Below are positions 1-7,773 of a stretch of DNA of 64,000 nucleotides, piece after piece. The DNA lies in the NCBI RefSeq assembly GCF_030719035.1, contig NZ_CP132203.1:2852001-2916000 (forward strand), in the 5' to 3' direction. The notes below the pieces were generated by a model. It made no database searches and was not told the origin of the DNA. It saw only the letters and a program-made list of their open reading frames with translations. This DNA is from Hahella sp. HNIBRBA332 (GTDB taxonomy: Bacteria > Pseudomonadota > Gammaproteobacteria > Pseudomonadales > Oleiphilaceae). Position 1 is the first letter of the stretch; the number at the start of each line of letters is the position of its first letter. A program made the translations under genes and the position numbers.

Positions 1-315
1 ATCTTCCTGGGAGATGGCTTCTTCACGCTGGTCCTGCACGTGGCTACCCAGCAGACCGCCCAATAGACCACCCGCCGCTGCGCCGACCAGTGCGCCGCGT
101 CCGCGTTTGTCCTTATCCACCAGAGCGCCAGTCACTGCGCCTAATGCCGCGCCGGTCACCGCGCCTTCAGTCACGGTTTGGGTGCGCTGGTCGCTGGTGG
201 ATTGTGCGGTTTGCTGATCTGCGTTCTGGTCCGCATTCTGCGGCTTGGCGTTTTGCTGCTGACAACCGGTAGTGGCCAGTGCGCCTGCGAGGATAAGGAG
301 GCTTAATTTCTTCAT
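1..315 (-). CDS. Glycine-zipper outer-membrane lipoprotein (partial, runs off left edge)
   Basis: A 105-codon open frame starts at the ATG at 315 and continues past the window edge. The N-terminus is a lipoprotein signal: MKKLSLLILAGALATTG followed by Cys18 (lipobox ATTGC, slightly non-canonical). A Gln/Asn/Ala-rich linker follows (residues 19-48). Then comes a glycine-zipper stretch with alternating small residues (GAVTGAALGAVTGALV, then GALVGAAAGGLLGGLLG), typical of SlyB/YMGG-type lipoproteins that insert into or across membranes. The start is 25 nt downstream of the kinase stop on the same strand, so co-transcription is possible. Its role is inferred to be envelope-associated; the exact family cannot be fixed from a fragment. 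Confidence 0.8.
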   Translation of the reverse strand, partial: MKKLSLLILAGALATTGCQQQNAKPQNADQNADQQTAQSTSDQRTQTVTEGAVTGAALGAVTGALVDKDKRGRGALVGAAAGGLLGGLLGSHVQDQREEAISQED

Positions 316-340
316 CTTACTAATCCTTATAGCTAGTCGT

Positions 341-3286
341 TTAATTCAAGATTGCGTTTAATTGATCTTTCAGCTCGTCGTCTCCAGCCTCCGCAGCAGA
401 AATGCATTGGCCGAGATGATCCAGCAGCAGGCGGGTAACAGGCTGATCGGATAGATTTGCGGTTGTCACTCCGTTGTCCTTTAAATGACGGGTAAACTTC
501 TCTGCGCTCAGATTCTGATCGCACGCGTTCGCCAAAGCTGTTTTGTATTCCCCTAAACTCTGCGCCGCCTGATTCTGCGCAACATCGAGCTGCGCACGCG
601 TCTTCTGAACATCCTGCTCGTAACGGCTACCAAAACGCTCCCGTAAATCTTCGTTCACTTTAAGGCGTTTTTGCAGAGTGAATGTATTGCTTTCGGCCTT
701 CACCCAACTACTGTAATGCTGGTAAAGGAACAGACTGAGGCTGGGACTGAGGTCCTGCGTCACTGTTCCGTTGGCGGGCGCCGGGCCGCCAAGGCCGGTT
801 ATTGTAGCGATTGGAGAAGGAATTAGCACTATTACGGCTAAAATTCCTCCAGCCGAACCTAACCCGGCCACTCTCGCCAGACGTTGTCCGAAGCGTCCGT
901 CCGGCGCTTTGGCGAACACCTGGCGAATGCCGATGCCCGCCACGAAGCCGCCCAACGCCAAGGTAATAAGATACTGCATGGGTCCGGCAAGATTTGTCCC
1001 CAAACGCTTAATGGAGGACAACATATCTCCCACCGACGAGAGATCCACGGGGGATCCTTCGACTAACGCCAGCCCGCACACCAGGGCGCTCAAACTCAGC
1101 CCGTGCAGCAACAAGTATTTCGGGCGAAAAGGGATGCAGCCCAGCAATACGCTGAACATCAGGCCGAACACCAGCCCTTTTTCCGCATGCAGATAGGAGG
1201 CGTGATTGCGTAAGGTGAACAGGATGAAGCCGGTGGACATGGCGGCCCACAGTGAGCCGAAAATAATACGTTCAACCAATGCGCGCTTGTAGCGACGCTT
1301 CTCTTCCCGCTCGTCCGCCAGTTGCGCTTCCGCCATCGGCAGCAGATCAAGGATAAATCTGGCTTCGGCGATGCTGGTCGGCTCCGCACGATAGATACGT
1401 CCGAACCACTTGACCTGAGCGGCCTCCCGGAAACGTTCGATGGGAACCTGCGCCATCAGTTCGGCGGGAGACTGGTGTTTGAGTATCGCCTCCAATACAT
1501 GCGCCATAAAGGCCATGCCGGGCATTTTTTCGAACGCGCCGGGTTGGGTGAACGATCCCATTTCGGCGAACTTAAGCGGAATATTCAGCAGCGGATTGGC
1601 TTCCACTCTTGGCATTAGCGTTTCAGTTCCGCTTTGCTGACGCAGTCCCTTCAAAGACGTCAGATACGCGATGACTTCCCGTTGCCAATTGTGGGCGTAT
1701 TGGCGCAGGGTGACGTCTCGTTGCGTCTTGCCCGCCTGCTCCAATAGATTGTGGCGATAGACCCCGGTCAGGGTTTCCAGGTTGCTGCGGGTCAGGTTCT
1801 TGGCGCCTTGCCCGAGAAACGCCTGCAGCCCTTCCCGGGTCAGCTCCAGTTCTTTAAATTTGGCCTTGAGATTAGGATTCAGATAACTGATGAACTTGAA
1901 CAGGCGCAGGTTGGGGTCGCTGCTTTCCTGGGCGAAGTGGCGCACCCGTTGCGCCGCCTCCAGGTTATCCTGCGAGGAAAACCAGTTCTCCAGCTGCTTG
2001 GCCAGCACCTTGTCCACCAGTGGATTAACGTCCCACTCCGATTGCAGCGCCTTGCCAACTTCCTCCAACGTCATGCAGTCGTGCAGACCGATACGGAAAG
2101 CCCCTTCCGGCACCTTGCCGCGCGCAGACACCCGTCGCGCTTTCACCGGCTCCAGGTCCCGATAGACAGGAATATCGTTGTCGCCGGCCAGCCAGCGGCC
2201 TATTTGCTCCGATCCCCAGCGCAGCTCATTGTTGCGGGTCAGCAGGCCTGCGCATAACAAGCGCCAACGCACGTCGGCGACGCCGCTCACATCGATGTCA
2301 TGGAGGATTTTATGGTCCACCACGGTTTCGTGGTCAATCTGTTCAAAGACGCCCTTGCCGCGCAGACACTCCATGATGATCATGCCTACCGACCACCAGT
2401 CCAAAGCAGCGGATTTGAGACCCGTGCTGGCCTCCGGCGCCGCATAGCGCTCAGTGCGGGAGATCGTGGTGCGGTTGCTTTCGGTATTCATCATGGAGGA
2501 AATACCAAAGTCCACCAGACAGATATCCAAAGGCGAGGTGGTGCGTAGCAGGATGTTGTCAGGTTTTAAATCCCGGTGCACGATAGAGTGTTCATGCAGA
2601 CGGGTCAGTGCGTCATGCAATTGCGCCAGCAGCTTGTGCACCATGGTCAGCGACATGGGGCCGCTGAGAGATTTCAGGTAGGTTTTTAAGGTTCCAGCCT
2701 GTACAAACTCCATCACTTCGAAGAAGCGATGGGTGCTCATACAAAACTGAGCTTCTATCAGGTTAACAATATGGTGCTTGCCCTGATTCCCCAACAGATA
2801 ACGCACCACTTCGTCCTTGGGGCGCATATTCGGGTTGTACAGTTTAAGAATGCAGTCTTCGCCGGTATCGTGCCGGGTGACAATGCCGACGGTGGCTTCC
2901 GCGCCGATGGTGGTCAGCCATTCCACCAGATCATAATTCTGCAGAATCGCCGGAGGGATCACCCCCCAGGTCGAGGCTTTACCGGTGGCGGTATTGTCTG
3001 TGCGTCGAGAGGTGTTTGACGACACCGCCGTCGCGGGCTGCGGCACCACCTTGGTTTCCGGGGCCGCTTCTGGTTGCGGTTCGGTCCGCTCCTGGGGCTC
3101 CGTGCGTAATTGCGGCTCGGTGGGCTCATCTCCCTGCGCGGCGTCTTCCTCGGCGGGTCGCGCCTGCGCCAGTTGCGTCGGCTCCATCCCCGGCGCTACT
3201 ACCGTCGGTTCACAGTCCTGTTGTGGTTGAGTGGGATCCACCACTTCGTCCAAGCTATCCTGTGAAGGGCGAGAATCCTCAGTCAC
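341..3286 (-). CDS. Membrane-anchored Ser/Thr protein kinase (PknB/Hanks type)
   Basis: 981 residues from a GTG at 3286, preceded by a GGAG ribosome site. Residues 1-105 are a Pro/Glu/Gln/Thr-rich, probably disordered tail. The Hanks kinase fold spans about 117-370: glycine loop GAEATVG (128-134), ATP lysine K148 (CILKLY), catalytic loop HRDLKPDN (237-244), DFG (259-261) and APE-like AAPE (282-285). All catalytic residues are present, so it should be active. A long alpha-helical region (~370-670) follows, then about five hydrophobic segments (~675-830) that anchor it in the inner membrane, and a short extracytoplasmic or coiled C-terminus. It sits beside a PP2C phosphatase and a MoxR operon, which suggests that reversible phosphorylation controls that ATPase system; substrates are not shown by sequence. 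Confidence 0.9.
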   Translation of the reverse strand: MTEDSRPSQDSLDEVVDPTQPQQDCEPTVVAPGMEPTQLAQARPAEEDAAQGDEPTEPQLRTEPQERTEPQPEAAPETKVVPQPATAVSSNTSRRTDNTATGKASTWGVIPPAILQNYDLVEWLTTIGAEATVGIVTRHDTGEDCILKLYNPNMRPKDEVVRYLLGNQGKHHIVNLIEAQFCMSTHRFFEVMEFVQAGTLKTYLKSLSGPMSLTMVHKLLAQLHDALTRLHEHSIVHRDLKPDNILLRTTSPLDICLVDFGISSMMNTESNRTTISRTERYAAPEASTGLKSAALDWWSVGMIIMECLRGKGVFEQIDHETVVDHKILHDIDVSGVADVRWRLLCAGLLTRNNELRWGSEQIGRWLAGDNDIPVYRDLEPVKARRVSARGKVPEGAFRIGLHDCMTLEEVGKALQSEWDVNPLVDKVLAKQLENWFSSQDNLEAAQRVRHFAQESSDPNLRLFKFISYLNPNLKAKFKELELTREGLQAFLGQGAKNLTRSNLETLTGVYRHNLLEQAGKTQRDVTLRQYAHNWQREVIAYLTSLKGLRQQSGTETLMPRVEANPLLNIPLKFAEMGSFTQPGAFEKMPGMAFMAHVLEAILKHQSPAELMAQVPIERFREAAQVKWFGRIYRAEPTSIAEARFILDLLPMAEAQLADEREEKRRYKRALVERIIFGSLWAAMSTGFILFTLRNHASYLHAEKGLVFGLMFSVLLGCIPFRPKYLLLHGLSLSALVCGLALVEGSPVDLSSVGDMLSSIKRLGTNLAGPMQYLITLALGGFVAGIGIRQVFAKAPDGRFGQRLARVAGLGSAGGILAVIVLIPSPIATITGLGGPAPANGTVTQDLSPSLSLFLYQHYSSWVKAESNTFTLQKRLKVNEDLRERFGSRYEQDVQKTRAQLDVAQNQAAQSLGEYKTALANACDQNLSAEKFTRHLKDNGVTTANLSDQPVTRLLLDHLGQCISAAEAGDDELKDQLNAILN

Positions 3287-3360
3287 TGCACCACTCCGTC
3301 AGACCTCTGAGTCAATCGTACATCAACGGCCGCCGCCAAAAGCGGAGCCGCGTGAACTTC

Positions 3361-3401
3361 AAAAATAGAACCCCGGGCGTGACGTTGCAACGTCACCCGG
3401 G
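3361..3401 (-). terminator. Rho-independent terminator downstream of the PP2C gene
   Basis: On the minus strand a long hairpin (3372-3401; core arms GTGACGTTG/CAACGTCAC flanked by CCCGG/CCGGG with a 2-nt bulge) is followed by a T-rich run (TTCTATTTTT). It lies between the phosphatase stop and the kinase start, so phosphatase transcripts probably end or are attenuated before the kinase gene. Confidence 0.65.
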
Positions 3402-3421
3402 ATGCGTCATACACGCCGGAT

Positions 3422-4171
3422 TCAATCATCCAGTCTTTCTATAAGAATAAACGAAAAATTGTCATGCGCTCCGCCGGCTTTGATACGAGCGCTCAGCCAT
3501 TCGCCAACCTGCTCTGTATCGCCGGACATCATGTTGGCCTCAAATTCAGAGGCGGAGACGATGTCCGTCACCCCATCGGTGCAGATCAGCAATCTGTCGG
3601 TGACGCCGAACCGAATCGGGCGGTAATGGGCATAGGGAGCATTATTGACCGGCTCCACTCCCAGGGCGGCGATCAGTTTGTGACCGTCCAGCCCGGTTAA
3701 TTCAGGTGGGTCATCATCGTCGTATCCGAACACATCGTCAATACTGACCTGACGTAAGTACCCGAATTGCCAGTGATAAATGCGCGAATCCCCAATGTTG
3801 AATGCATGCAGCGCGCCCTCTTGCTCATAGACGCCAGCGAGAGTGGCGCCCAGCCCATGAGTCTCCGGACGATTGTGCATCAGCTCCGCCAGACGGGACT
3901 GACAACGGTCCAGTACGCTTTGCAAATCCGGCGCAACGCTGAGATTACACGTAGCCAAAGTGGAGCACAGCGTATAACTGGCCAATGCGCCGCAGGCATG
4001 GCCGCCAAGACCGTCCGACACGGCCCAGCTTTCCGCCCCTGCGGTTTCAAAATACCGGGTGACGGGCTCCGGCATGGATTGATTGATAACCTGGCCGCAG
4101 ATCAACACAGTGTCTTCATTGTGCTCTCGTTGCAGTCCGGTATTGGTTTGAAATGTTACCTTTAATTTCAC
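3422..4171 (-). CDS. PP2C-family Ser/Thr protein phosphatase
   Basis: 249 residues, GTG start at 4171. The PP2C (PPM) motifs appear in order: N-terminal acidic motif REHNEDT, metal-binding DGLGGH, the GDSR motif in 'FNIGDSRIY', a late metal Asp in 'LLICTDGVTD', and the C-terminal DN in 'HDNFSF'. All metal ligands are present, so an active Mn/Mg-dependent phosphatase is expected; there is no membrane segment. Length matches stand-alone bacterial PP2C enzymes such as PppA/PrpC. It is the natural antagonist of the adjacent kinase, although a terminator-like hairpin separates the two genes. It diverges from the MoxR operon, sharing the 200-bp intergenic region. Confidence 0.92.
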   Translation of the reverse strand: MKLKVTFQTNTGLQREHNEDTVLICGQVINQSMPEPVTRYFETAGAESWAVSDGLGGHACGALASYTLCSTLATCNLSVAPDLQSVLDRCQSRLAELMHNRPETHGLGATLAGVYEQEGALHAFNIGDSRIYHWQFGYLRQVSIDDVFGYDDDDPPELTGLDGHKLIAALGVEPVNNAPYAHYRPIRFGVTDRLLICTDGVTDIVSASEFEANMMSGDTEQVGEWLSARIKAGGAHDNFSFILIERLDD

Positions 4172-4227
4172 TCTTTGCGATCCCTGACTTTACTATCGAA
4201 CCCTTATGCGCCCTGTCGTATTATCGT

Positions 4228-4255
4228 TTGACTTCACCGACGCGCCGGCTATCAT
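4228..4255 (+). promoter_or_regulatory. Sigma70-type promoter for the MoxR operon
   Basis: TTGACT (4228-4233), a 16-nt spacer and TATCAT (4250-4255) give a near-consensus promoter reading toward the MoxR gene, with a leader of about 110 nt before the ATG at 4372. It lies in the divergent region between the phosphatase and MoxR genes. Confidence 0.55.
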
Positions 4256-4371
4256 TTTGTAGCGGGCCGCTGCGCGCCCTATTTGTTACAAACTCTCGTT
4301 TTCACAACGAGTTGCGCGGCCACCCCGTTATTCTTCAGAAGCCCCTCCACATTGGCAAGCAACTTATTACT

Positions 4372-5505
4372 ATGGAAGTATCAAACGCCCTCTCGGCAGT
4401 GCGCCAAGCCGTAAAAGAAGCCACCCAAGGGCTGGTTGAGCGCGAAACGATCGTTGACCTCATTCTTCTTTCCGCCGTGGCGCGGGAGCACCTGTTGATA
4501 ATCGGTCCTCCCGGCACGGCGAAGAGCGCCGCCGTGCGCCGGATTTCCCAAGCGCTGGGAGGAAAGTACTTTGAATATCTGCTGGGGCGCTTCACTGAAC
4601 CCAGTGAAATCTTCGGGCCTGTGGATATCCGCAAACTGTCCGAAGGCGTCGTGGAAACCGCCACTGACGGCATGCTGCCAGAAGCGGAAATTGCGTTCCT
4701 GGATGAGGTCTTCCTCGGATCGACGGCAATTCTAAACACCTTGCTTGGGGTTCTCAACGAAAGACGCTTCAAGCGTGGGCACACGCAAATCGATTGTCCG
4801 CTGCGTATCTGCGTGGCCGCCTCCAACCATTTACCGGAAGATGAAACACTCGCTGCTTTCGCCGACCGCTTCCTGGTGCATTGTTTTGTGGAGCCCGTGG
4901 CGGATGCGCAGCTGGAAGAGTTGCTACGCCAGGGCTGGTGGGCGGCGACCCATCCTCCGGTCAAGAGCTGTGAGATAAAGCTGCTGGATACCCTGGCGGA
5001 GCAGGCGCGACAAGCGGACATGTCGCTGGTCCAACCCTTGTTGGCGAAGTGCGTGCGCCTGTTGCGCAAGGAAGGTATTCAATTGTCTGACCGCCGAGTG
5101 GTGAAAGCGCAAGGCCTGATCAGCGCCGCCGCCACGCTGGCGGGTCGAAGCCAGCCCACTGAAGCGGACCTGTGGCCGTTGCTGTACGCCGTCCCTACCC
5201 GGGAGAATCAGGAAAGCGCCCGCGAGATTCTTAGCGACGCCTTGCGCCATTGTGAAAATGACGCCCTGTCCGCCGCCGCAGAGGCCGCCGCCAACAGCCC
5301 CGCCGCTCGCGCCGCCCGACTGGCGGAAAAAGCGGAGGCGTTGTTACAGGAAGAGGCTTCCCATGAACGCCGCAATCGCCTGGAAGCCCTGGGTCGGGAA
5401 ATCGACGCAGGCTTTGCGCCGGACGCCCTGCCCGACCGACTCATCGCTCTACGCCAGCGCCTGCAGGAAGCGTTGACTCAGCATGAGGCGCCGCAAGGGG
5501 AATGA
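4372..5505 (+). CDS. MoxR/RavA-like AAA+ ATPase
   Basis: 377 residues from the ATG at 4372. The open frame extends upstream to 4153, but that part overlaps the divergent phosphatase start and the promoter and has no MoxR similarity, so the later start is preferred. Walker A is GPPGTAKS (45-52), Walker B with acidic pair is IAFLDEVF (107-114), sensor 1 is in AASNH (149-153), and the arginine-finger region contains DRF (165-167). MoxR ATPases remodel protein complexes, often with a vWA-domain partner that binds metal through a MIDAS. The stop overlaps the next start (ATGA), and the next two genes also overlap, so all four are translationally coupled and probably form one complex. The C-terminal Ala-rich helix resembles the lid/coiled part of RavA-like proteins. 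Confidence 0.92.
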   Translation: MEVSNALSAVRQAVKEATQGLVERETIVDLILLSAVAREHLLIIGPPGTAKSAAVRRISQALGGKYFEYLLGRFTEPSEIFGPVDIRKLSEGVVETATDGMLPEAEIAFLDEVFLGSTAILNTLLGVLNERRFKRGHTQIDCPLRICVAASNHLPEDETLAAFADRFLVHCFVEPVADAQLEELLRQGWWAATHPPVKSCEIKLLDTLAEQARQADMSLVQPLLAKCVRLLRKEGIQLSDRRVVKAQGLISAAATLAGRSQPTEADLWPLLYAVPTRENQESAREILSDALRHCENDALSAAAEAAANSPAARAARLAEKAEALLQEEASHERRNRLEALGREIDAGFAPDALPDRLIALRQRLQEALTQHEAPQGE

Positions 5506-5921
5506 TTGAGATCGAGTGGCGACGAAGCGAGCAGCCAATGCAGCCTGGCGGATTGCTCGCACGCAAGGAATACAGAGTCGACTGTCTGCGCGCGCTCCTG
5601 CAACTGGAGACGGAGCGCCAGGCGACGCTAATGGGCGTAGCCGCCGCGTCCTGCATCGTTATTCTCGGCAGTGAGACGGACCTCCCCTGGATTCCAGGCG
5701 TTATATATCTAGGGCGCGCGCCATCCAGCCCTCACCTGTGGTGGCCGACTTACTTACAGCCGATGACGCCGCCAGACCTGTTGCAGCAGGCCGTGCGCCG
5801 TCACGCAGGCTCTGGCGATTTCGCCATTGATCCGGAACACAAAACCTTGATTCCCCTGCGGGAAGCCTTACCTCTGGACCCGCACACCATTCAGGACGTA
5901 CTGAAACGCCATGCGACTTAA
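5502..5921 (+). CDS. Small MoxR-associated protein, bpX-like (possibly bpX5)
   Basis: 139 residues. The start overlaps the MoxR stop by ATGA and the end overlaps the next gene by 11 nt. The central 'LPWIPGVIYLGRAP...LWWPTYLQP' block (about residues 60-87) resembles, from memory, the small bpX-family proteins that accompany MoxR and vWA proteins in predicted NTP-dependent conflict systems. No catalytic motif, signal peptide or membrane helix is seen. Function is inferred only from context: an adaptor or substrate-recognition partner of the ATPase. A profile search against the bpX families would settle the assignment. Confidence 0.55.
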   Translation: MIEIEWRRSEQPMQPGGLLARKEYRVDCLRALLQLETERQATLMGVAAASCIVILGSETDLPWIPGVIYLGRAPSSPHLWWPTYLQPMTPPDLLQQAVRRHAGSGDFAIDPEHKTLIPLREALPLDPHTIQDVLKRHAT

Positions 5922-7773
5922 TAAAGGCGCCGAAAAATGGTCCGTTCTGCTGCAGTTGTTTCAGGACGACCTGGGAGACTATCTGAACACAACGCAGCAA
6001 AAGCTGGCCACGCTGTTTGGTCCGGCGCGACTGAGCGCGCTGTCGGGCGAGCGTGAACCGGACGGCTACGCAGGCGTGTCCCGAGAAGCGGATTATCAAC
6101 GCCTGCTGCTTAGTGAGTGGACAGTCGCCAAACGTTACCCCCATGAGTTCATGCGCAGAGCGGCGATGGGCGAACATTTGTTTTTGGCGCAAGCGCAAAA
6201 AACATCCCGTAACGATCAAAGCACCATCCTGCTTTTTGACGGCGGCCCCATGCAATTGGGCGCGCCGCGACTTGCGCACCTGGCGTTGTTTATCCTTTTC
6301 CTGCGCCGGACGGCCCAGCAAAAGCGCATTCTGCGCTGGGGGATGCTGCAGGACGACAAAGTGCATTTGAGCGAACAGGCGGACGAAAGCGCTGTCAGGA
6401 AAATGCTGCATTCACGCTACCCACAGCCAGTAACGATGGAGCACATTTCCGCCTGGAAGCAGCGCTTGCAGGAACTGGAGTATTCAGAGTTGTGGCTGGT
6501 TGGCGGCCACACGCCAGCCTCCCTACCCCATTCACGGTCTATCCTGATTGAGGAAAATGTCACAATTGGCGCTGCGGCGACACTGCAAGTCAGCCTGCAA
6601 TCTTCATCCGCTCTTGCGGGCAAACCGCACAGCGACTCACTAGCCCCCGCCAGAACGCTCACCCTCGCTCTGCCGGAACAAGATATCGGCCTGCGCCTTT
6701 TGCGTAACCCATTCAACCGTGACAGAGCCGCGCCCACAACGCCCCAACAAGGAGGCATCAGCGGGTTTGCGGGCTTCAGTCAAAACGGCCGCAAACTGGC
6801 ATTCTTCCAAGGCGCCAATAAGATTGTCGCCATGTCCATTCCCGGCTCTTCCCGCGAAAATCCAGGAGGAGTGAAAACGCTGGCTTGGCCAAAGAGCCAG
6901 CAGTTACTGGCGTTGTCTCTCAGCAAAAAGCGTCTCAGCGCTATTCTCGTGTCGGGACAAAAATCCTATCTTCACCGTTTTCCAGGCAGCCAGGAGACCT
7001 TAGCGCGTCCCGGCCCCAGGAATATTTCTCCCCAGCCGCCAGAAGCGCAGCCAAACCCCTTGTTTTTCACGCCAACCGCCAAGGAGCAGCGCCAACTTTG
7101 GATGAAAGACGCCAGAGGACAGTTGCTGTATATGAACTGGGACGCCGACGACTCGGAGTTTGAACGTAAAGACGAAAGCGTTATCCATCTTGGCGCTTAT
7201 GGCAAACGTTTGTTCCTGGCGGCTTGGCGAGCGCCGAATCTGGTGGTCTATGGTGCTATGAGTGGAGATAGCGCGCCCCGGAAGGAGAAGCAATTTCCCT
7301 CTGAGATGCAAACGGAACCCAGTGTTTTCTTTCATACAGGATCTCATGGACCTGTACAGGGCGTTCCCGCCATGGCCTATCAATATGCTGAGAATACCTG
7401 GAAGATCAGTTCCGCCTCAGTGAATGAAACCATTAAAGTCGCCGAGACGGATGGAACTGTGGTCGGCATGGTCTCATTCGCGCCGTCAGCGGAAGAGTCG
7501 GGCGGATATGTGCGTCAGGCCAGACCCAGCCTGATTGTGCTGGAGCCATGCGGAACCAAAGTCACCGCACGCCAGGACGCCCATGCTTTTTTAGTCATGA
7601 AGAATACGCGCAAAATGTCGCATATGATGATCAATCCGCACCTGCCCTATCTGCACTACATTGAAGACAGCGGAGACTATGTCGTCTACGCCATCCTGAA
7701 GCAGGAAGAACTCCTGCGCCTGCCCGTCGACGCCGCCTCAGAGGCTTCTTCCGCTCCAGGCGGTGAACGCTGA
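5911..7773 (+). CDS. vWA-like domain plus beta-propeller-like protein, MoxR partner
   Basis: 620 residues, overlapping the upstream gene by 11 nt and the downstream gene by TGATG. Residues ~95-200 look like a degenerate von Willebrand A fold: 'STILLFDGGPMQLGAPRLAHLALFILFLRR' sits where a MIDAS DxSxS strand/helix is expected, but Ser ligands are replaced by Gly, so metal binding may be lost. Residues ~280-610 contain repeated short hydrophobic beta-strand blocks ('GFSQNGRKLAFFQGANKIVAM', 'LLALSLSKKRLSAILVSG') typical of WD40/beta-propeller blades. This combination matches the vWA slot of MoxR ternary systems. No export signal is seen, so it should be cytoplasmic. The domain split is inferred by eye. 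Confidence 0.6.
   Translation: MRLNKGAEKWSVLLQLFQDDLGDYLNTTQQKLATLFGPARLSALSGEREPDGYAGVSREADYQRLLLSEWTVAKRYPHEFMRRAAMGEHLFLAQAQKTSRNDQSTILLFDGGPMQLGAPRLAHLALFILFLRRTAQQKRILRWGMLQDDKVHLSEQADESAVRKMLHSRYPQPVTMEHISAWKQRLQELEYSELWLVGGHTPASLPHSRSILIEENVTIGAAATLQVSLQSSSALAGKPHSDSLAPARTLTLALPEQDIGLRLLRNPFNRDRAAPTTPQQGGISGFAGFSQNGRKLAFFQGANKIVAMSIPGSSRENPGGVKTLAWPKSQQLLALSLSKKRLSAILVSGQKSYLHRFPGSQETLARPGPRNISPQPPEAQPNPLFFTPTAKEQRQLWMKDARGQLLYMNWDADDSEFERKDESVIHLGAYGKRLFLAAWRAPNLVVYGAMSGDSAPRKEKQFPSEMQTEPSVFFHTGSHGPVQGVPAMAYQYAENTWKISSASVNETIKVAETDGTVVGMVSFAPSAEESGGYVRQARPSLIVLEPCGTKVTARQDAHAFLVMKNTRKMSHMMINPHLPYLHYIEDSGDYVVYAILKQEELLRLPVDAASEASSAPGGER

Noticed and set aside
4153..4371. 73-residue N-terminal extension of the MoxR open frame
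   Set aside because: It overlaps the divergent phosphatase start and a good promoter and has no MoxR-like sequence; the ATG at 4372 fits the family.
4335..5069. 244-codon open frame opposite MoxR
   Set aside because: Ser/Arg-rich antisense shadow of a clearly conserved AAA+ gene.
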